From the NCBI RefSeq assembly GCF_014649835.1, contig NZ_BMTU01000001.1, positions 248,001 through 312,000 on the forward strand: DNA of 64,000 nucleotides, given 5' to 3'. This document shows positions 28,598 through 37,731 of this stretch, one piece after another; position 1 is the first letter of the stretch; each line of letters begins with the position of its first letter. Under the pieces are notes generated by a model, which saw nothing but the letters and a program-made list of their open reading frames with translations, searched no databases and was not told the DNA's origin. This DNA comes from Streptomyces pilosus (GTDB lineage Bacteria; Actinomycetota; Actinomycetes; Streptomycetales; Streptomycetaceae). Both the position numbers and the translations under genes were made by a program.

Positions 28598-29602
28598 TCA
28601 GCTCTTCTTCAGCGACCCGGCCGCCCCGTCCTTCGACTCCTCGGAGTCCCCCGAGTCATCGGAGCCCTCGGAGCCCTTCGCGGACTCGGAGTCCTTCGCG
28701 GACTCGGAGTCGGAGTCGGACTTGGACTCGGTTTCGGTCTCGGAGTCGGACTCGGACTTGGACTCGGTCTCGGAGTCGGACGTGACCGCCCCCGGCTCGA
28801 CGACGTCCTCCCGCCCCGGCCGCTTCCGCGCCGACAGCACGATGTACAGCACCGCCAGCAGGAACATCAGGACCGACGTCCAGTTGTTCAGCCGCAGCCC
28901 CAGAATCTCGTGCGCCTCGTCGACCCGCATGTACTCGATCCAGAACCGCCCCGCGCAGTATGCGGCGACGTACAGCGCGAACGCCCGCCCGTGCCCGAGC
29001 TTGAAGCGCCGGTCGGCCCAGATCACGAGCACGGCCACACCGATGCACCACAGCGACTCGTACAGGAACGTCGGGTGGTACGTACCCGGCACCCGGCCGT
29101 CGGAGGAGGAGGTGATCTCCACCGCCCACGGCAGGTCCGTGGCCCGCCCGTACAGCTCCTGGTTGAACCAGTTGCCCCAGCGCCCGATCGCCTGCGCGAA
29201 GGCGATGCCCGGCGCCACGGCGTCGGCGTAGGCGGGGAGCGGGATGCCCCGGCGGCGGCAGCCGATCCAGGCGCCCAGCGCACCGAAGGCGATCGCGCCC
29301 CAGATGCCGAGGCCGCCCTCCCAGATCTTGAAGGCGTCCACCCAGTCACGGCCCTCGCTGAAGTACAGCTGGTAGTCCGTGATCACGTGGTAGAGCCGGC
29401 CGCCGATCAGGCCGAAGGGCACGGCCCAGACAGCGATGTCGGCCACCGTGCCGGCCCGCCCGCCCCGGGCGACCCAGCGCTTGTTGCCGAGCCAGACGGC
29501 AACGAAGACGCCGATGATGATGCAGAACGCGTAGCCGCGCAGCGGGACGGGGCCGAGGTACAGCACCCCGCTCGACGGGCTGGGAATGTAGGCAAGTTCC
29601 AT
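28598..29602 (-). CDS. lgt: Prolipoprotein diacylglyceryl transferase with Ser/Glu/Asp repeat tail
   Basis: Transfers diacylglycerol from phosphatidylglycerol to the lipobox cysteine of prolipoproteins in the membrane. The 334-aa product has about seven membrane helices and the Lgt signature in IGRWGNWFNQELYGR, plus VPLRGYAFCI and GGRLYHVI with conserved active-site residues. The usual enzyme ends near residue 270. Here residues 271-334 are a low-complexity tail of Ser, Asp, Glu and Lys (SETESKSESDSETETESK and on), encoded by short DNA repeats and probably cytosolic. The ATG at 29602 has no clear Shine-Dalgarno; TAGCGT sits 10 nt upstream. It should modify lipoproteins such as the chitosanase encoded earlier. 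Confidence 0.95.
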   Translation of the reverse strand: MELAYIPSPSSGVLYLGPVPLRGYAFCIIIGVFVAVWLGNKRWVARGGRAGTVADIAVWAVPFGLIGGRLYHVITDYQLYFSEGRDWVDAFKIWEGGLGIWGAIAFGALGAWIGCRRRGIPLPAYADAVAPGIAFAQAIGRWGNWFNQELYGRATDLPWAVEITSSSDGRVPGTYHPTFLYESLWCIGVAVLVIWADRRFKLGHGRAFALYVAAYCAGRFWIEYMRVDEAHEILGLRLNNWTSVLMFLLAVLYIVLSARKRPGREDVVEPGAVTSDSETESKSESDSETETESKSDSDSESAKDSESAKGSEGSDDSGDSEESKDGAAGSLKKS

Positions 29603-29698
29603 GGCAAGGTCGACGCTACCGTGCCGGACCGGCCACGCGGCGGGCGGCCCGGCAACGGCTCCATAACAGGGACCCGCTCCTTCCCCTGGGGACCGGCC

Positions 29699-30478
29699 CT
29701 AGCCCTTGTTGGCCTCCTCCACCATCTGCTTCAGCCTCTGAGGGGTCAGCGAGCTGTCCTGGTAGATGTTCTTCCCGTCGAGGAGCACGGTCGGCGTGCC
29801 GCTGAAGCCGCCTTTCTGGAACGCCTCGTTGGACTTGGCGACCCAGCTGTTGTGCGTGCCGTCCTCGACGCAGGTGCGGAAGGCGGGGGTGTCGAGGCCG
29901 TCGACCTTGCCGGCCAGCTCGATCAGCTCGTCCTTGTCGGCGAAGGTGTCGTCGCGCTCCGGCGGCTGGTTGCGGAACAGCACGTCGTGGTACGCGGTGA
30001 ACTTCCCGGCGTCCTGGGCGCAGGCCGCCGCGTTGGCCGAGTCGCGGGAGCCGGTGCCGCCCAGGGCGCCGTCGATCAGCGTGACCAGGTGGTACTCCAC
30101 CTTCAGCTGCCCGGCGTCGGTCAGTTCGTGGATGGTGGGGCTGTAGACCTGCTCGAAGGACTTGCAGGCCGGGCAGCGGAAGTCCTCCCACACCGTGAGC
30201 GTCGCCTTGGCCTCCTGGTCGCCGACCGGGATGACGGTGCCGTCCTTGCCGAGGGCACCCGAGGGCGCCACGACCGGGCCCGCCGACTCGCTCTCGCCGT
30301 CGTCTCCTCCGGAGTTGGCCGCGACGACACCGATCACCGCCGCGAGCCCCAGGACACAGACCACACTCGCGCCCACGATCAGGCCGCGACGCCGCTTCTC
30401 CGCCGACTTCTGCTTCTCGCGCTCGACCGCCAGCCGCTCCCGGGCGGTGCGCTTTCCCTCTCGGTTCTTCTCGCTCAC
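29699..30478 (-). CDS. Membrane-anchored DsbA-like thioredoxin-fold protein (CPAC)
   Basis: A 259-aa predicted extracytoplasmic thiol-disulphide oxidoreductase. The N-terminus is basic (REGKRTARERLAVEREKQ), then a single membrane helix (GLIVGASVVCVLGLAAVIGVV) and the catalytic domain outside. The active site is CPAC in WEDFRCPACKSFEQ, followed by a DsbA helical insert and the cis-Pro loop in GFSGTPTVLLDG. Two extra cysteines (ACAQD, RTCVED) could form a second disulphide. A paralogue with CPIC lies at 59713-60525. The gene is separated from trpA by a terminator hairpin, so it is probably independent of the trp operon. GTG start. Confidence 0.88.
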   Translation of the reverse strand: MSEKNREGKRTARERLAVEREKQKSAEKRRRGLIVGASVVCVLGLAAVIGVVAANSGGDDGESESAGPVVAPSGALGKDGTVIPVGDQEAKATLTVWEDFRCPACKSFEQVYSPTIHELTDAGQLKVEYHLVTLIDGALGGTGSRDSANAAACAQDAGKFTAYHDVLFRNQPPERDDTFADKDELIELAGKVDGLDTPAFRTCVEDGTHNSWVAKSNEAFQKGGFSGTPTVLLDGKNIYQDSSLTPQRLKQMVEEANKG

Positions 30479-30492
30479 ACCCCGCAGAACGA

Positions 30493-30521
30493 ACCGGGGA
30501 GGCGCTCAGCGCCTCCCCGGT
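30493..30521 (-). terminator. trpA terminator hairpin
   Basis: A 13-bp stem with a 3-nt loop (arm CCGGGGAGGCGC at 30494-30505 with 30509-30520, plus an A-T pair) lies 55 bp after the trpA stop and ahead of the DsbA-like gene. On the minus strand it is followed by TTCGTTCTG. Confidence 0.75.
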
Positions 30522-30576
30522 CCCAGGTCCACCCGTACGAGGTATCCGTATGACTACCTGTCCGGGCCGCGCCCGG

Positions 30577-31388
30577 TCATGCCCCGCCGCGTACGCCCTG
30601 GGCGAGCTCGCCGGCGAGCGCGTGGACGGCCGCGACGCCGGCGGCGTCGTCGGGGGCGTCCAGCATCCGCTTGACGAAGGCCGAGCCGACGATCACCCCG
30701 TCGGCGAAGCGGGCGACCTCGGCCGCCTGCGCGGGGTTGCAGACGCCCAGGCCCACGCAGACCGGGAGGTCGGTGGTGGCGCGGGTACGCCGCACCAGGT
30801 CCTCGGCCTGCGCGCCGACCGACTCGCGGGTCCCGGTGACGCCCATCAGGGAGGCGGCGTAGACGAAGCCGCTGCCGGCCGCGGTGATCTCGGCGAGCCG
30901 CTCGTCCCTGCTGCTGGGCGCCACCACGAAGACCGTGGCGAGCCCGTGCTTCTCCGCGTGCTCCCGCCACAGCCCCGACTCCTGCACGGGCAGGTCCGGC
31001 AGGATGCAGCCGGCGCCGCCCGCCTCGGCGAGCTCGGCGGTGAACCGCTCCACGCCGTAGCGGTCGACGGGGTTCCAGTAGGTCATGACGAGGATCGGCT
31101 TGCCGGTGGCCGCGTGCGCCTCGCGGACCGTGCGCAGCACGTCCGCGATCCGCACGCCGCCGCGCAGCGCGATGTCGTCGGCGGTCTGGATGACCGGGCC
31201 GTCCAGGACGGGGTCGCTGTGCGGCAGACCCACCTCGACGACGTCGGCGCCGCCCTCCAGGGCCGCCTTGACCGCCTCGATGCCGCCGTCCACGGTCGGG
31301 AACCCGGCCGGGAGGTAGGCGATGAGGGCGGAGCGGCCCTCGGCCTTCGCCGCGGCGAGGGTGTCGTCCAGCAGTCGCACGTTCCCGC

Positions 31389-31392
<4 letters not shown>
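30577..31392 (-). CDS. trpA: Tryptophan synthase alpha chain
   Basis: Cleaves indole-3-glycerol phosphate to indole and glyceraldehyde 3-phosphate and channels indole to TrpB. The 271-aa TIM barrel has [27 protein letters not shown] with the catalytic Glu and Asp, [35 protein letters not shown] and [12 protein letters not shown]. Length is normal. The GTG start at 31392 overlaps the trpB stop as GTGA, giving stoichiometric translation. Confidence 0.97.
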
Positions 31393-32672
<1,280 letters not shown>

Positions 32673-32740
32673 GCGTGAACCTCACGGTGAGTGTGTGTGG
32701 TGGGCACTGTTCGCCGTGGGGGCGGGGTTGCCGGTCGGCC

Positions 32741-32950
32741 TCAGGCCGTGCCCGGCCGGTCGCGCTCATGCGACGGAGTCGTATGTTCCGGTGCAGCCCC
32801 GCGCCCCTGTGGGGCGCGCTGCCATCGCCGTCCGTTCACCTGTCCCGGTTCGTCGCCGATGACGTAGCGGACCCTGCGGCCGTGCACCCTGCGGGCGGGG
32901 GCACGGCAGCCGCGGGGGCGGCAGCCACGGGCGAGGCGGGAGAGCGTCAT
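32741..32950 (-). CDS. trpM: TrpM-like small basic protein between trpC and trpB
   Basis: A 69-aa Arg-rich protein (SRLARGCRPRGCRAPARRVH, then RRVRYVIGDEPGQVNGRRW) in the place where Streptomyces carry the small gene trpM (also called trpX). From memory, S. coelicolor TrpM affects tryptophan levels and differentiation; the mechanism is not settled. No known domain is seen. TAGGCT ends 7 nt before the ATG and there is no Shine-Dalgarno, so it may have its own leaderless promoter even though trpC ends only 21 bp upstream. The high Arg content is what a GC-rich frame can give by chance, but position and context support a real gene. Confidence 0.72.
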   Translation of the reverse strand: MTLSRLARGCRPRGCRAPARRVHGRRVRYVIGDEPGQVNGRRWQRAPQGRGAAPEHTTPSHERDRPGTA

Positions 32951-32957
32951 CGGGGTC

Positions 32958-32963
32958 AGCCTA
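32958..32963 (-). promoter_or_regulatory. Putative internal trp promoter -10 (TAGGCT) before trpM
   Basis: TAGGCT on the minus strand, 7 nt before the trpM ATG, lies in the 21-bp gap after trpC. It would let trpM-trpB-trpA be transcribed separately from trpC. Confidence 0.5.
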
Positions 32964-32971
32964 TCGGCGGT

Positions 32972-33781
32972 TCAGCCGCGGCCGTGGCGGAGTGCGGGGT
33001 GTTCGCCCGCCGCCACCAGGTCGGAGACGGCCGTCCTGGGGTCCTTGCCGGTGACCAGCGACTCGCCGACCAGGACGGCGTCGGCGCCCGCGTTGGCGTA
33101 CGCGATGAGGTCGTGCGGGCCGCGGACGCCGGACTCGGCGACCCGGACGAGGTGGGCGGGGATCTCGGGGGCGACCCGCTCGAAGGTGCCGCGGTCGACC
33201 TCGAGGGTCTTGAGGTTGCGCGCGTTGACGCCGATGACCTTGGCGCCGGCGTCGACCGCGCGCTCGACCTCGTCCTCGTCGTGGACCTCGACGAGCGGGG
33301 TGAGCCCGATGGACTCGGCGCGCTCGATCAGCGACTCCAGGGCCGCCTGGTCGAGGGCCGCCACGATCAGCAGCGCCAGGTCGGCGCCGTACGCGCGGGC
33401 CTCCCAGAGCTGGTACGAGGTGACGATGAAGTCCTTGCGGAGCACGGGGATGTCCACGCGCGCCCGGACGGCCTCCAGGTCGGCCAGCGAGCCGCCGAAG
33501 CGGCGCTCCTCGGTGAGGACGGAGATGACGGCGGCGCCGCCCGCCTCGTAGTCGGCGGCCAGTCCCGCCGGGTCGGCGATCGCGGCCAGCGCGCCCTTGG
33601 AGGGGCTGGAGCGCTTGACCTCGCAGATCACCTTGACGCCCTCGCCGCGCAGGGCCGCCACGCCGTCCTTGGCCGCGGGGGCCTTCGCCGCGCGCTCCTT
33701 GAGCTCGTCGAGGCTGACGCGCGCCTGCCGCTCCGCGAGGTCGGCACGGACTCCGTCGATGATCTCGTCGAGCACACTCAC
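32972..33781 (-). CDS. trpC: Indole-3-glycerol phosphate synthase
   Basis: Closes the indole ring from carboxyphenylamino-deoxyribulose phosphate. The 269-aa TIM barrel contains [15 protein letters not shown] with the catalytic Lys and phosphate-binding Ser, [30 protein letters not shown] with the second catalytic Lys, [23 protein letters not shown] and VLVGESLV. It is single-function, not fused to TrpF. The upstream isomerase step is expected from PriA at 39944-40669. AGGAAGGGGG lies about 12 nt before the start codon at 33781. Confidence 0.96.
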   Translation of the reverse strand: MSVLDEIIDGVRADLAERQARVSLDELKERAAKAPAAKDGVAALRGEGVKVICEVKRSSPSKGALAAIADPAGLAADYEAGGAAVISVLTEERRFGGSLADLEAVRARVDIPVLRKDFIVTSYQLWEARAYGADLALLIVAALDQAALESLIERAESIGLTPLVEVHDEDEVERAVDAGAKVIGVNARNLKTLEVDRGTFERVAPEIPAHLVRVAESGVRGPHDLIAYANAGADAVLVGESLVTGKDPRTAVSDLVAAGEHPALRHGRG

Positions 33782-33900
33782 GCGAGCGGCCCCCTTCCTG
33801 ACGGTCGGTCTTCGATGGTCACTGCGATGGTATCCGGAGCAGGGCGTATGCCTCGCATCCGGTTGACGCCCCGTCCACCAGCTGGACGTTCACCGGCCGG

Positions 33901-34335
33901 TCAGGGATGCAGCCAGCCGCCGAACGGCAGGTTCCGGACGACCGTGAACACCAGCAGCAACGCCCCCAGGGACCACAGGAGCACCGGGGGCGGGTCGATC
34001 CTCGCCGGCGGCCTGCCGCGCACCGCGCGGACCACCCAGACGGTCCACAGCACGGCGAAGCACACGTAGCCGAGCACGGCGAGGGCGTTGGCCTGCAGCG
34101 CGGCCGGCAGGTCGCCGTGGACGACGGCGTGCGCGCTGCGCAGTCCGCCGCAGCCGGGGCAGTACAGGCCGGTGAGGTGCAGCAGCGGGCAGACGGGGTA
34201 GTGCCCGGGCTCATTGGGGTCGACGGCGCCCACGTAGGCGAAGGCCCCGGCGACGGCGGCGAGGATCGCGACGGGGACGGCCGGCCGGGCCGCCCGGCCG
34301 GTGCCGCGGGGCGCGCTGGGGCTGGGGGCGTTCAC
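33901..34335 (-). CDS. DUF2752 family membrane protein
   Basis: A 144-aa small membrane protein with the DUF2752 motif CPLLHLTGLYCPGCGGLRSAHAVVHGD (cysteines in CxxxxxxGxxCPGCGxxR order), flanked by three or four hydrophobic helices. The function of the family is unknown. I chose the GTG at 34335 because CACAAT ends 7 nt before it; the ATG at 34344 is the alternative and would overlap that hexamer. It sits between trpE and trpC on the same strand with two other small membrane proteins. Confidence 0.8.
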   Translation of the reverse strand: MNAPSPSAPRGTGRAARPAVPVAILAAVAGAFAYVGAVDPNEPGHYPVCPLLHLTGLYCPGCGGLRSAHAVVHGDLPAALQANALAVLGYVCFAVLWTVWVVRAVRGRPPARIDPPPVLLWSLGALLLVFTVVRNLPFGGWLHP

Positions 34336-34342
34336 GTGGTGC

Positions 34343-34348
34343 ATTGTG
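34343..34348 (-). promoter_or_regulatory. Putative -10 element (CACAAT) of the DUF2752 gene
   Basis: CACAAT on the minus strand, 7 nt before GTG 34335, with no ribosome binding site. The same hexamer and spacing precede hisI. Confidence 0.35.
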
Positions 34349-34362
34349 CCCCGGAAACGGGT

Positions 34363-34405
34363 CGGGGGCGGTGCGGGCTCCGCCGTGCGGGCCGCGCCGC
34401 CCCCG
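34363..34405 (-). terminator. Possible terminator after the HGxxPAAW gene
   Basis: A 9-bp perfect stem (CGGGGGCGG at 34363-34371 with CCGCCCCCG at 34397-34405) closes a GC-rich loop of 25 nt, 21 bp beyond the stop codon of the HGxxPAAW gene. Confidence 0.45.
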
Positions 34406-34426
34406 GTCCCGGGTGACGGGTGGTGC

Positions 34427-34678
34427 TCAGCCGCGGGCGCCGGCCGGGGCGCCTTCGCCGGTGGTGCGGTGCACGGGGTGGGCGCTCTTCGGCTGGCCCA
34501 GGCCCATCGAGCGCATGACGGCGCCGACGACACCGCCGAGGAGCACGACGCCCATGCTCGCCCAGAAGCCCACCGGCTGGTCCATCACCATGAACGCGCC
34601 CGCGGCGCAGAAACCGATGAAGGCGATGATGACACCGGTCCAGGCGGCCGGGGTGTGACCGTGGTTGCTGCCCGCCAT
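34427..34678 (-). CDS. HGxxPAAW-type small membrane protein
   Basis: An 83-aa protein with the eponymous motif near the start (NHGHTPAAWTG), two membrane helices (VIIAFIGFCAAGAFMVM and FWASMGVVLLGGVVGAVM) and a polar tail. The ATG at 34678 has GAGGAG about 8 nt upstream; a longer open frame upstream lacks one. The family is conserved next to trp genes in actinobacteria, by memory, and its role is unknown. Confidence 0.83.
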   Translation of the reverse strand: MAGSNHGHTPAAWTGVIIAFIGFCAAGAFMVMDQPVGFWASMGVVLLGGVVGAVMRSMGLGQPKSAHPVHRTTGEGAPAGARG

Positions 34679-34796
34679 TGCATGCTCCTCGTTGCTGTGT
34701 ACGTGTCTGAGCAGGGCGCTCCCGCCCATTGTCCCGCACCCGGCCGTCCCGGGTGATCGGGGGTGCCGGACGGGTGGGACCGTGCGCGGGAACGCG

Positions 34797-35447
34797 TCAG
34801 GCCCCCGTCGGGTCCTCGCCCCGGTCGAGCGCCTTCCAGAGGTCCTCGGGACGGTCGGGGTCGACCCGCGCCGCCTGCTTCCGGCGCGGCCGCGCGGCGG
34901 CCCCGCCCCGTTCGTAGCGGCCGGACATCGCCGGCCACAGCCATCCGTACCGCAGCGCCAGCAGCCCCGCCAGCAGCAGCAGCGCGCCGCCCGCCGCGGC
35001 GACGTACGGCCACGCCGTGTGGCTGAGGGCCTCGACCGTCGCCGAGGTGTCCCCCGACGCCTTCGCCGCCTGCTCGTTCAGCGCCGAGCGGTCGGACGCC
35101 CCGAGCAGCGCCGCGGCGACGATGCCCGCTCCGGAGAGGGCGAGCAGCCCGGCGACGGCGAGGCGGCCGGCCCGGCGGACGGCGAACACGGCGACGAGCG
35201 CGGCCAGTCCCACGACCGCGAGGGCGGCCGGGACGCCGGTGACGTCACTGCCGCGGGCGGTCAGGGGGAAGGGGCCGCCGGCCACCGTGACGGTGCCCTC
35301 CGACCACTGCTGCCGGGTGGCGAGCAGGGCCACGGCCGCGCCCAGGGCGCCGGACAGCAGGGCGACGGCGAGGCTGAGGCGGCCGGTCCTGGCGGAGCCG
35401 GCGGCCTCGGAACGCGGGGGGGTGGGTACGGCAGTCACGACATCCAC
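34797..35447 (-). CDS. TIGR02234-type tryptophan-operon-associated membrane protein
   Basis: A 216-aa protein with four predicted membrane helices (LSLAVALLSGALGAAVALL, VPAALAVVGLAALVAVF, LAVAGLLALSGAGIVAAALL, PYVAAAGGALLLLAGLLAL) and a basic/acidic cytosolic tail ending DRPEDLWKALDRGEDPTGA. Proteins of this layout are found beside trp genes in actinobacteria and are named only by that association. The GTG at 35447 overlaps the trpE stop (TAGTG), and a second GTG at 35438 is an equally possible start. Translational coupling to trpE is likely. Confidence 0.8.
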   Translation of the reverse strand: MDVVTAVPTPPRSEAAGSARTGRLSLAVALLSGALGAAVALLATRQQWSEGTVTVAGGPFPLTARGSDVTGVPAALAVVGLAALVAVFAVRRAGRLAVAGLLALSGAGIVAAALLGASDRSALNEQAAKASGDTSATVEALSHTAWPYVAAAGGALLLLAGLLALRYGWLWPAMSGRYERGGAAARPRRKQAARVDPDRPEDLWKALDRGEDPTGA

Positions 35448-36991
35448 TATCGCCTGAACCCCGGGCGAACCGACAGCCGGGGTTCGTCCCGGACGTCTCG
35501 GGCCCGCCCCAGCCGGTTCGCCGTGTGCACCGCGCGCAGTACGGCCGCCGCCTTGTTGCGGCACTCGGTGTCCTCGGCGACCGGGTCGGAGTCGGCGACG
35601 ACGCCGGCCCCGGCCTGGACGTACGCGGTGCCGTCCCGCAGCAGGGCGGTGCGGATGGCGATGGCCGTGTCGGAGTCCCCGGCGAAGTCGAGGTAGCCGA
35701 CGCAGCCGCCGTACAGTCCGCGCCGGGACGGTTCGAGTTCGTCGATGATCTGCATCGCGCGGGGCTTGGGCGCGCCGGAGAGCGTGCCCGCGGGGAAGCA
35801 TGCGGTGAGCACGTCGAAGGCGGTGCGGTCGCCGGTGACCCGGCCGGTGACCGTCGAGACGATGTGCATGACGTGCGAGTAGCGCTCGACGGACATGAAG
35901 TCGACGACCTCGACGGAGCCCGGCTCGCACACCCGTCCGAGGTCGTTGCGGCCCAGGTCGACGAGCATCAGGTGCTCGGCGCGCTCCTTGGGGTCGGCGA
36001 GGAGTTCGTCGGCGAGGGCCTGGTCCTCCTGCGGGGTGCCGCCGCGGTGCCGGGTCCCGGCGATGGGGTGGACCATGGCCCGCCCGTCCTCGACCTTCAC
36101 CAGCGCCTCGGGGGACGAGCCGACCACGTCGAAGCCGTCGAAGCGGAACAGGTACATGTACGGGGACGGGTTGGTGGCGCGCAGCACCCGGTAGACGTCG
36201 AGGGCGCTCGCCGTGCACGGCGTCTCGAAGCGCTGGGAGGGGACGACCTGGAAGGCCTCCCCGGCGCGGATGCGCTCCTTGACGTCCTCCACGGCCGCCC
36301 GGAAGTCGGCGCCGCCCCAGAGCGCGGTGTACTCGGGCAGTTCGGAGGGGGGCAGGACGGCCGGCGGCTGCGCCACCGCGCGGGTGAGGTCGGCCTCCAT
36401 GGCGTCGAGGCGGGCCACGGCGTCGGCGTACGCCTCGTCGACGCCGGTCTCCAGGTCGTTGTGGTTGATCGCGTTGGCGATCAGCCAGACGGAGCCCTCC
36501 CAGTGGTCCATGACGGCGAGGTCGCTGGTGAGCAGCATGGTCAGCTCGGGGAGGCGCAGGTCGTCCCGCTCGCCGGGGCCGATCTTCTCCAGGCGGCGCA
36601 CGACGTCGTAGCCGAGGTAGCCGACCATGCCGCCGGTGAAGGGCGGCAGGCCGAGGTCGTGGGCGAGGTCGCGCGGGGTGTGCAGGGCCTGGAGGGTGGC
36701 GCGCAGCGCGGCGAGCGGGTCGCCGGACGTGGGGACGCCGACGGGTGGGATGCCCTCCCAGTGGGCCTGTCCGTCGCGTTCGGTGAGGGTGGCGGCGCTG
36801 CGGACGCCGACGAAGGAGTACCGGGACCAGGACCGCCCGTTCTCCGCCGACTCCAGCAGGAACGTGCCGGGGCGCTCGCCGGCGAGCTTGCGGTAGAGCG
36901 CGACCGGGGTGTCGCCGTCGGCGAGGAGCTTGCGGGTGACCGGGACGACCCGGCGGTCGGTGGCGAGCTTGCGGAACGTCTCGAGGTCCAT
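35447..36991 (-). CDS. trpE: Anthranilate synthase component I
   Basis: Makes anthranilate from chorismate, the first committed step to tryptophan, using ammonia from a glutaminase partner not encoded here. The 514-aa product shows the N-terminal feedback-site region [76 protein letters not shown] and [23 protein letters not shown], all family hallmarks. No Trp-rich leader peptide can fit since hisI ends 11 bp upstream. TAGGGT lies 8 nt before the ATG but includes the hisI stop codon, so its role as a -10 element is doubtful. Confidence 0.96.
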   Translation of the reverse strand: MDLETFRKLATDRRVVPVTRKLLADGDTPVALYRKLAGERPGTFLLESAENGRSWSRYSFVGVRSAATLTERDGQAHWEGIPPVGVPTSGDPLAALRATLQALHTPRDLAHDLGLPPFTGGMVGYLGYDVVRRLEKIGPGERDDLRLPELTMLLTSDLAVMDHWEGSVWLIANAINHNDLETGVDEAYADAVARLDAMEADLTRAVAQPPAVLPPSELPEYTALWGGADFRAAVEDVKERIRAGEAFQVVPSQRFETPCTASALDVYRVLRATNPSPYMYLFRFDGFDVVGSSPEALVKVEDGRAMVHPIAGTRHRGGTPQEDQALADELLADPKERAEHLMLVDLGRNDLGRVCEPGSVEVVDFMSVERYSHVMHIVSTVTGRVTGDRTAFDVLTACFPAGTLSGAPKPRAMQIIDELEPSRRGLYGGCVGYLDFAGDSDTAIAIRTALLRDGTAYVQAGAGVVADSDPVAEDTECRNKAAAVLRAVHTANRLGRARDVRDEPRLSVRPGFRR

Positions 36992-37002
36992 GGCGGCCGA
37001 CC

Positions 37003-37434
37003 CTACTGATCCGCGGCGGGGGCGTCCGCCACCAGGACGTCGGCGTCGAAGCAGGTGCGCGCCCCGGTGTGGCAGGCAGCGCCGACCTGGTCGACCTTGA
37101 CCAGCACGGTGTCGGCGTCGCAGTCCAGGGCCACCGACTTGACCCACTGGAAGTGGCCGGAGGTGTCGCCCTTGACCCAGTACTCCCGGCGGCTGCGCGA
37201 CCAGTAGGTGCAGCGGCCGGTGGTCAGGGTGCGGTGCAGCGCCTCGTCGTCCATCCAGCCCAGCATCAGCACCTCCCCGGTGTCGTACTGCTGGGCGATG
37301 GCGGGCAGGAGGCCGTCGGGGCTGCGCTTGAGCCGCGCGGCGATCTCCGGGTCGAGGCGGCTGGACGACGCACCGTGGCGCGCGGCGCCTTCGTGCGGGG
37401 TGGTGGCCGGGCGACGGGCGGGCGTGCTGGTCAT
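37003..37434 (-). CDS. hisI: Phosphoribosyl-AMP cyclohydrolase
   Basis: Third step of histidine synthesis, opening the adenine ring of phosphoribosyl-AMP. The 143-aa product keeps [44 protein letters not shown] and the metal-binding [10 protein letters not shown]. No HisE domain is fused. The first 25 residues ([20 protein letters not shown]) are a poorly conserved extension whose DNA matches the tandem repeat upstream. The ATG at 37434 was chosen because CACAAT ends 7 nt before it; ATG 37443 is possible. It is 11 bp from trpE, so the two should be co-transcribed. Confidence 0.93.
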   Translation of the reverse strand: MTSTPARRPATTPHEGAARHGASSSRLDPEIAARLKRSPDGLLPAIAQQYDTGEVLMLGWMDDEALHRTLTTGRCTYWSRSRREYWVKGDTSGHFQWVKSVALDCDADTVLVKVDQVGAACHTGARTCFDADVLVADAPAADQ

Positions 37435-37441
37435 GCCGACC

Positions 37442-37447
37442 ATTGTG
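37442..37447 (-). promoter_or_regulatory. Putative -10 element of hisI (CACAAT)
   Basis: CACAAT on the minus strand ends 7 nt before ATG 37434. No Shine-Dalgarno is visible. The same hexamer and spacing precede the DUF2752 gene. Confidence 0.4.
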
Positions 37448-37501
37448 CCGCGCGGGACGGGTGAGCCCGCGCACTCGTCCACCGATTGGGAACGCGGCTC
37501 G

Positions 37502-37698
37502 TTGAGGGGTGGCGGTCGGGTGACGGGTGGACTGCGCTGTGCCGCGCCGGCGGCTCCTTGAGGGGTGGTGGCCGGGTGACGGGTGGACTGCGCTGTGCCG
37601 CGCCGGCGGCTCCTTGAGGGGTGGTGGCCGGGTGACGGGTGGACTGCGCTGTGCCGCGCCGGCGGCTCCTTGAGGGGTGGCGGCCGGGTGACGGGTGG
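37502..37698. repeat. 56-bp tandem repeat, three full copies and a partial fourth
   Basis: Units start at 37502, 37558, 37614 and 37670, exactly 56 bp apart. Copies two and three appear identical, copy one differs by two bases, and copy four stops after 29 bp. Each contains TTGAGGGGTGG and CGGGTGACGGGTGG. The array fills the divergent region between hisI and the plus-strand gene at 37732. A 25-bp relative of the unit with two mismatches lies inside hisI at 37397-37421. Confidence 0.93.
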
Positions 37699-37718
37699 GC
37701 GGACGTCGCGGGCGGCCG

Positions 37719-37724
37719 TAGGCT
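37719..37724 (+). promoter_or_regulatory. Putative -10 element (TAGGCT) of the TIGR03085-type gene
   Basis: TAGGCT ends 7 nt before ATG 37732 and no ribosome binding site lies between. The tandem repeat ends about 20 bp upstream, where a -35 region would be. Confidence 0.5.
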
Positions 37725-37731
37725 GGCTGGC

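Noticed and set aside
36992..37005. TAGGGT 8 nt before trpE as another leaderless promoter
   Set aside because: The TAG is the hisI stop codon, and hisI-trpE co-transcription explains expression. I cannot separate chance from signal.
36991..37434. Trp-codon leader peptide and attenuator before trpE
   Set aside because: Only 11 bp separate hisI and trpE; no room for a leader, and no run of TGG codons upstream in a short frame was seen.
37498..37706. Tandem repeat considered as a CRISPR array
   Set aside because: The 56-bp units are directly adjacent and near-identical without unique spacers, and no cas gene is near.
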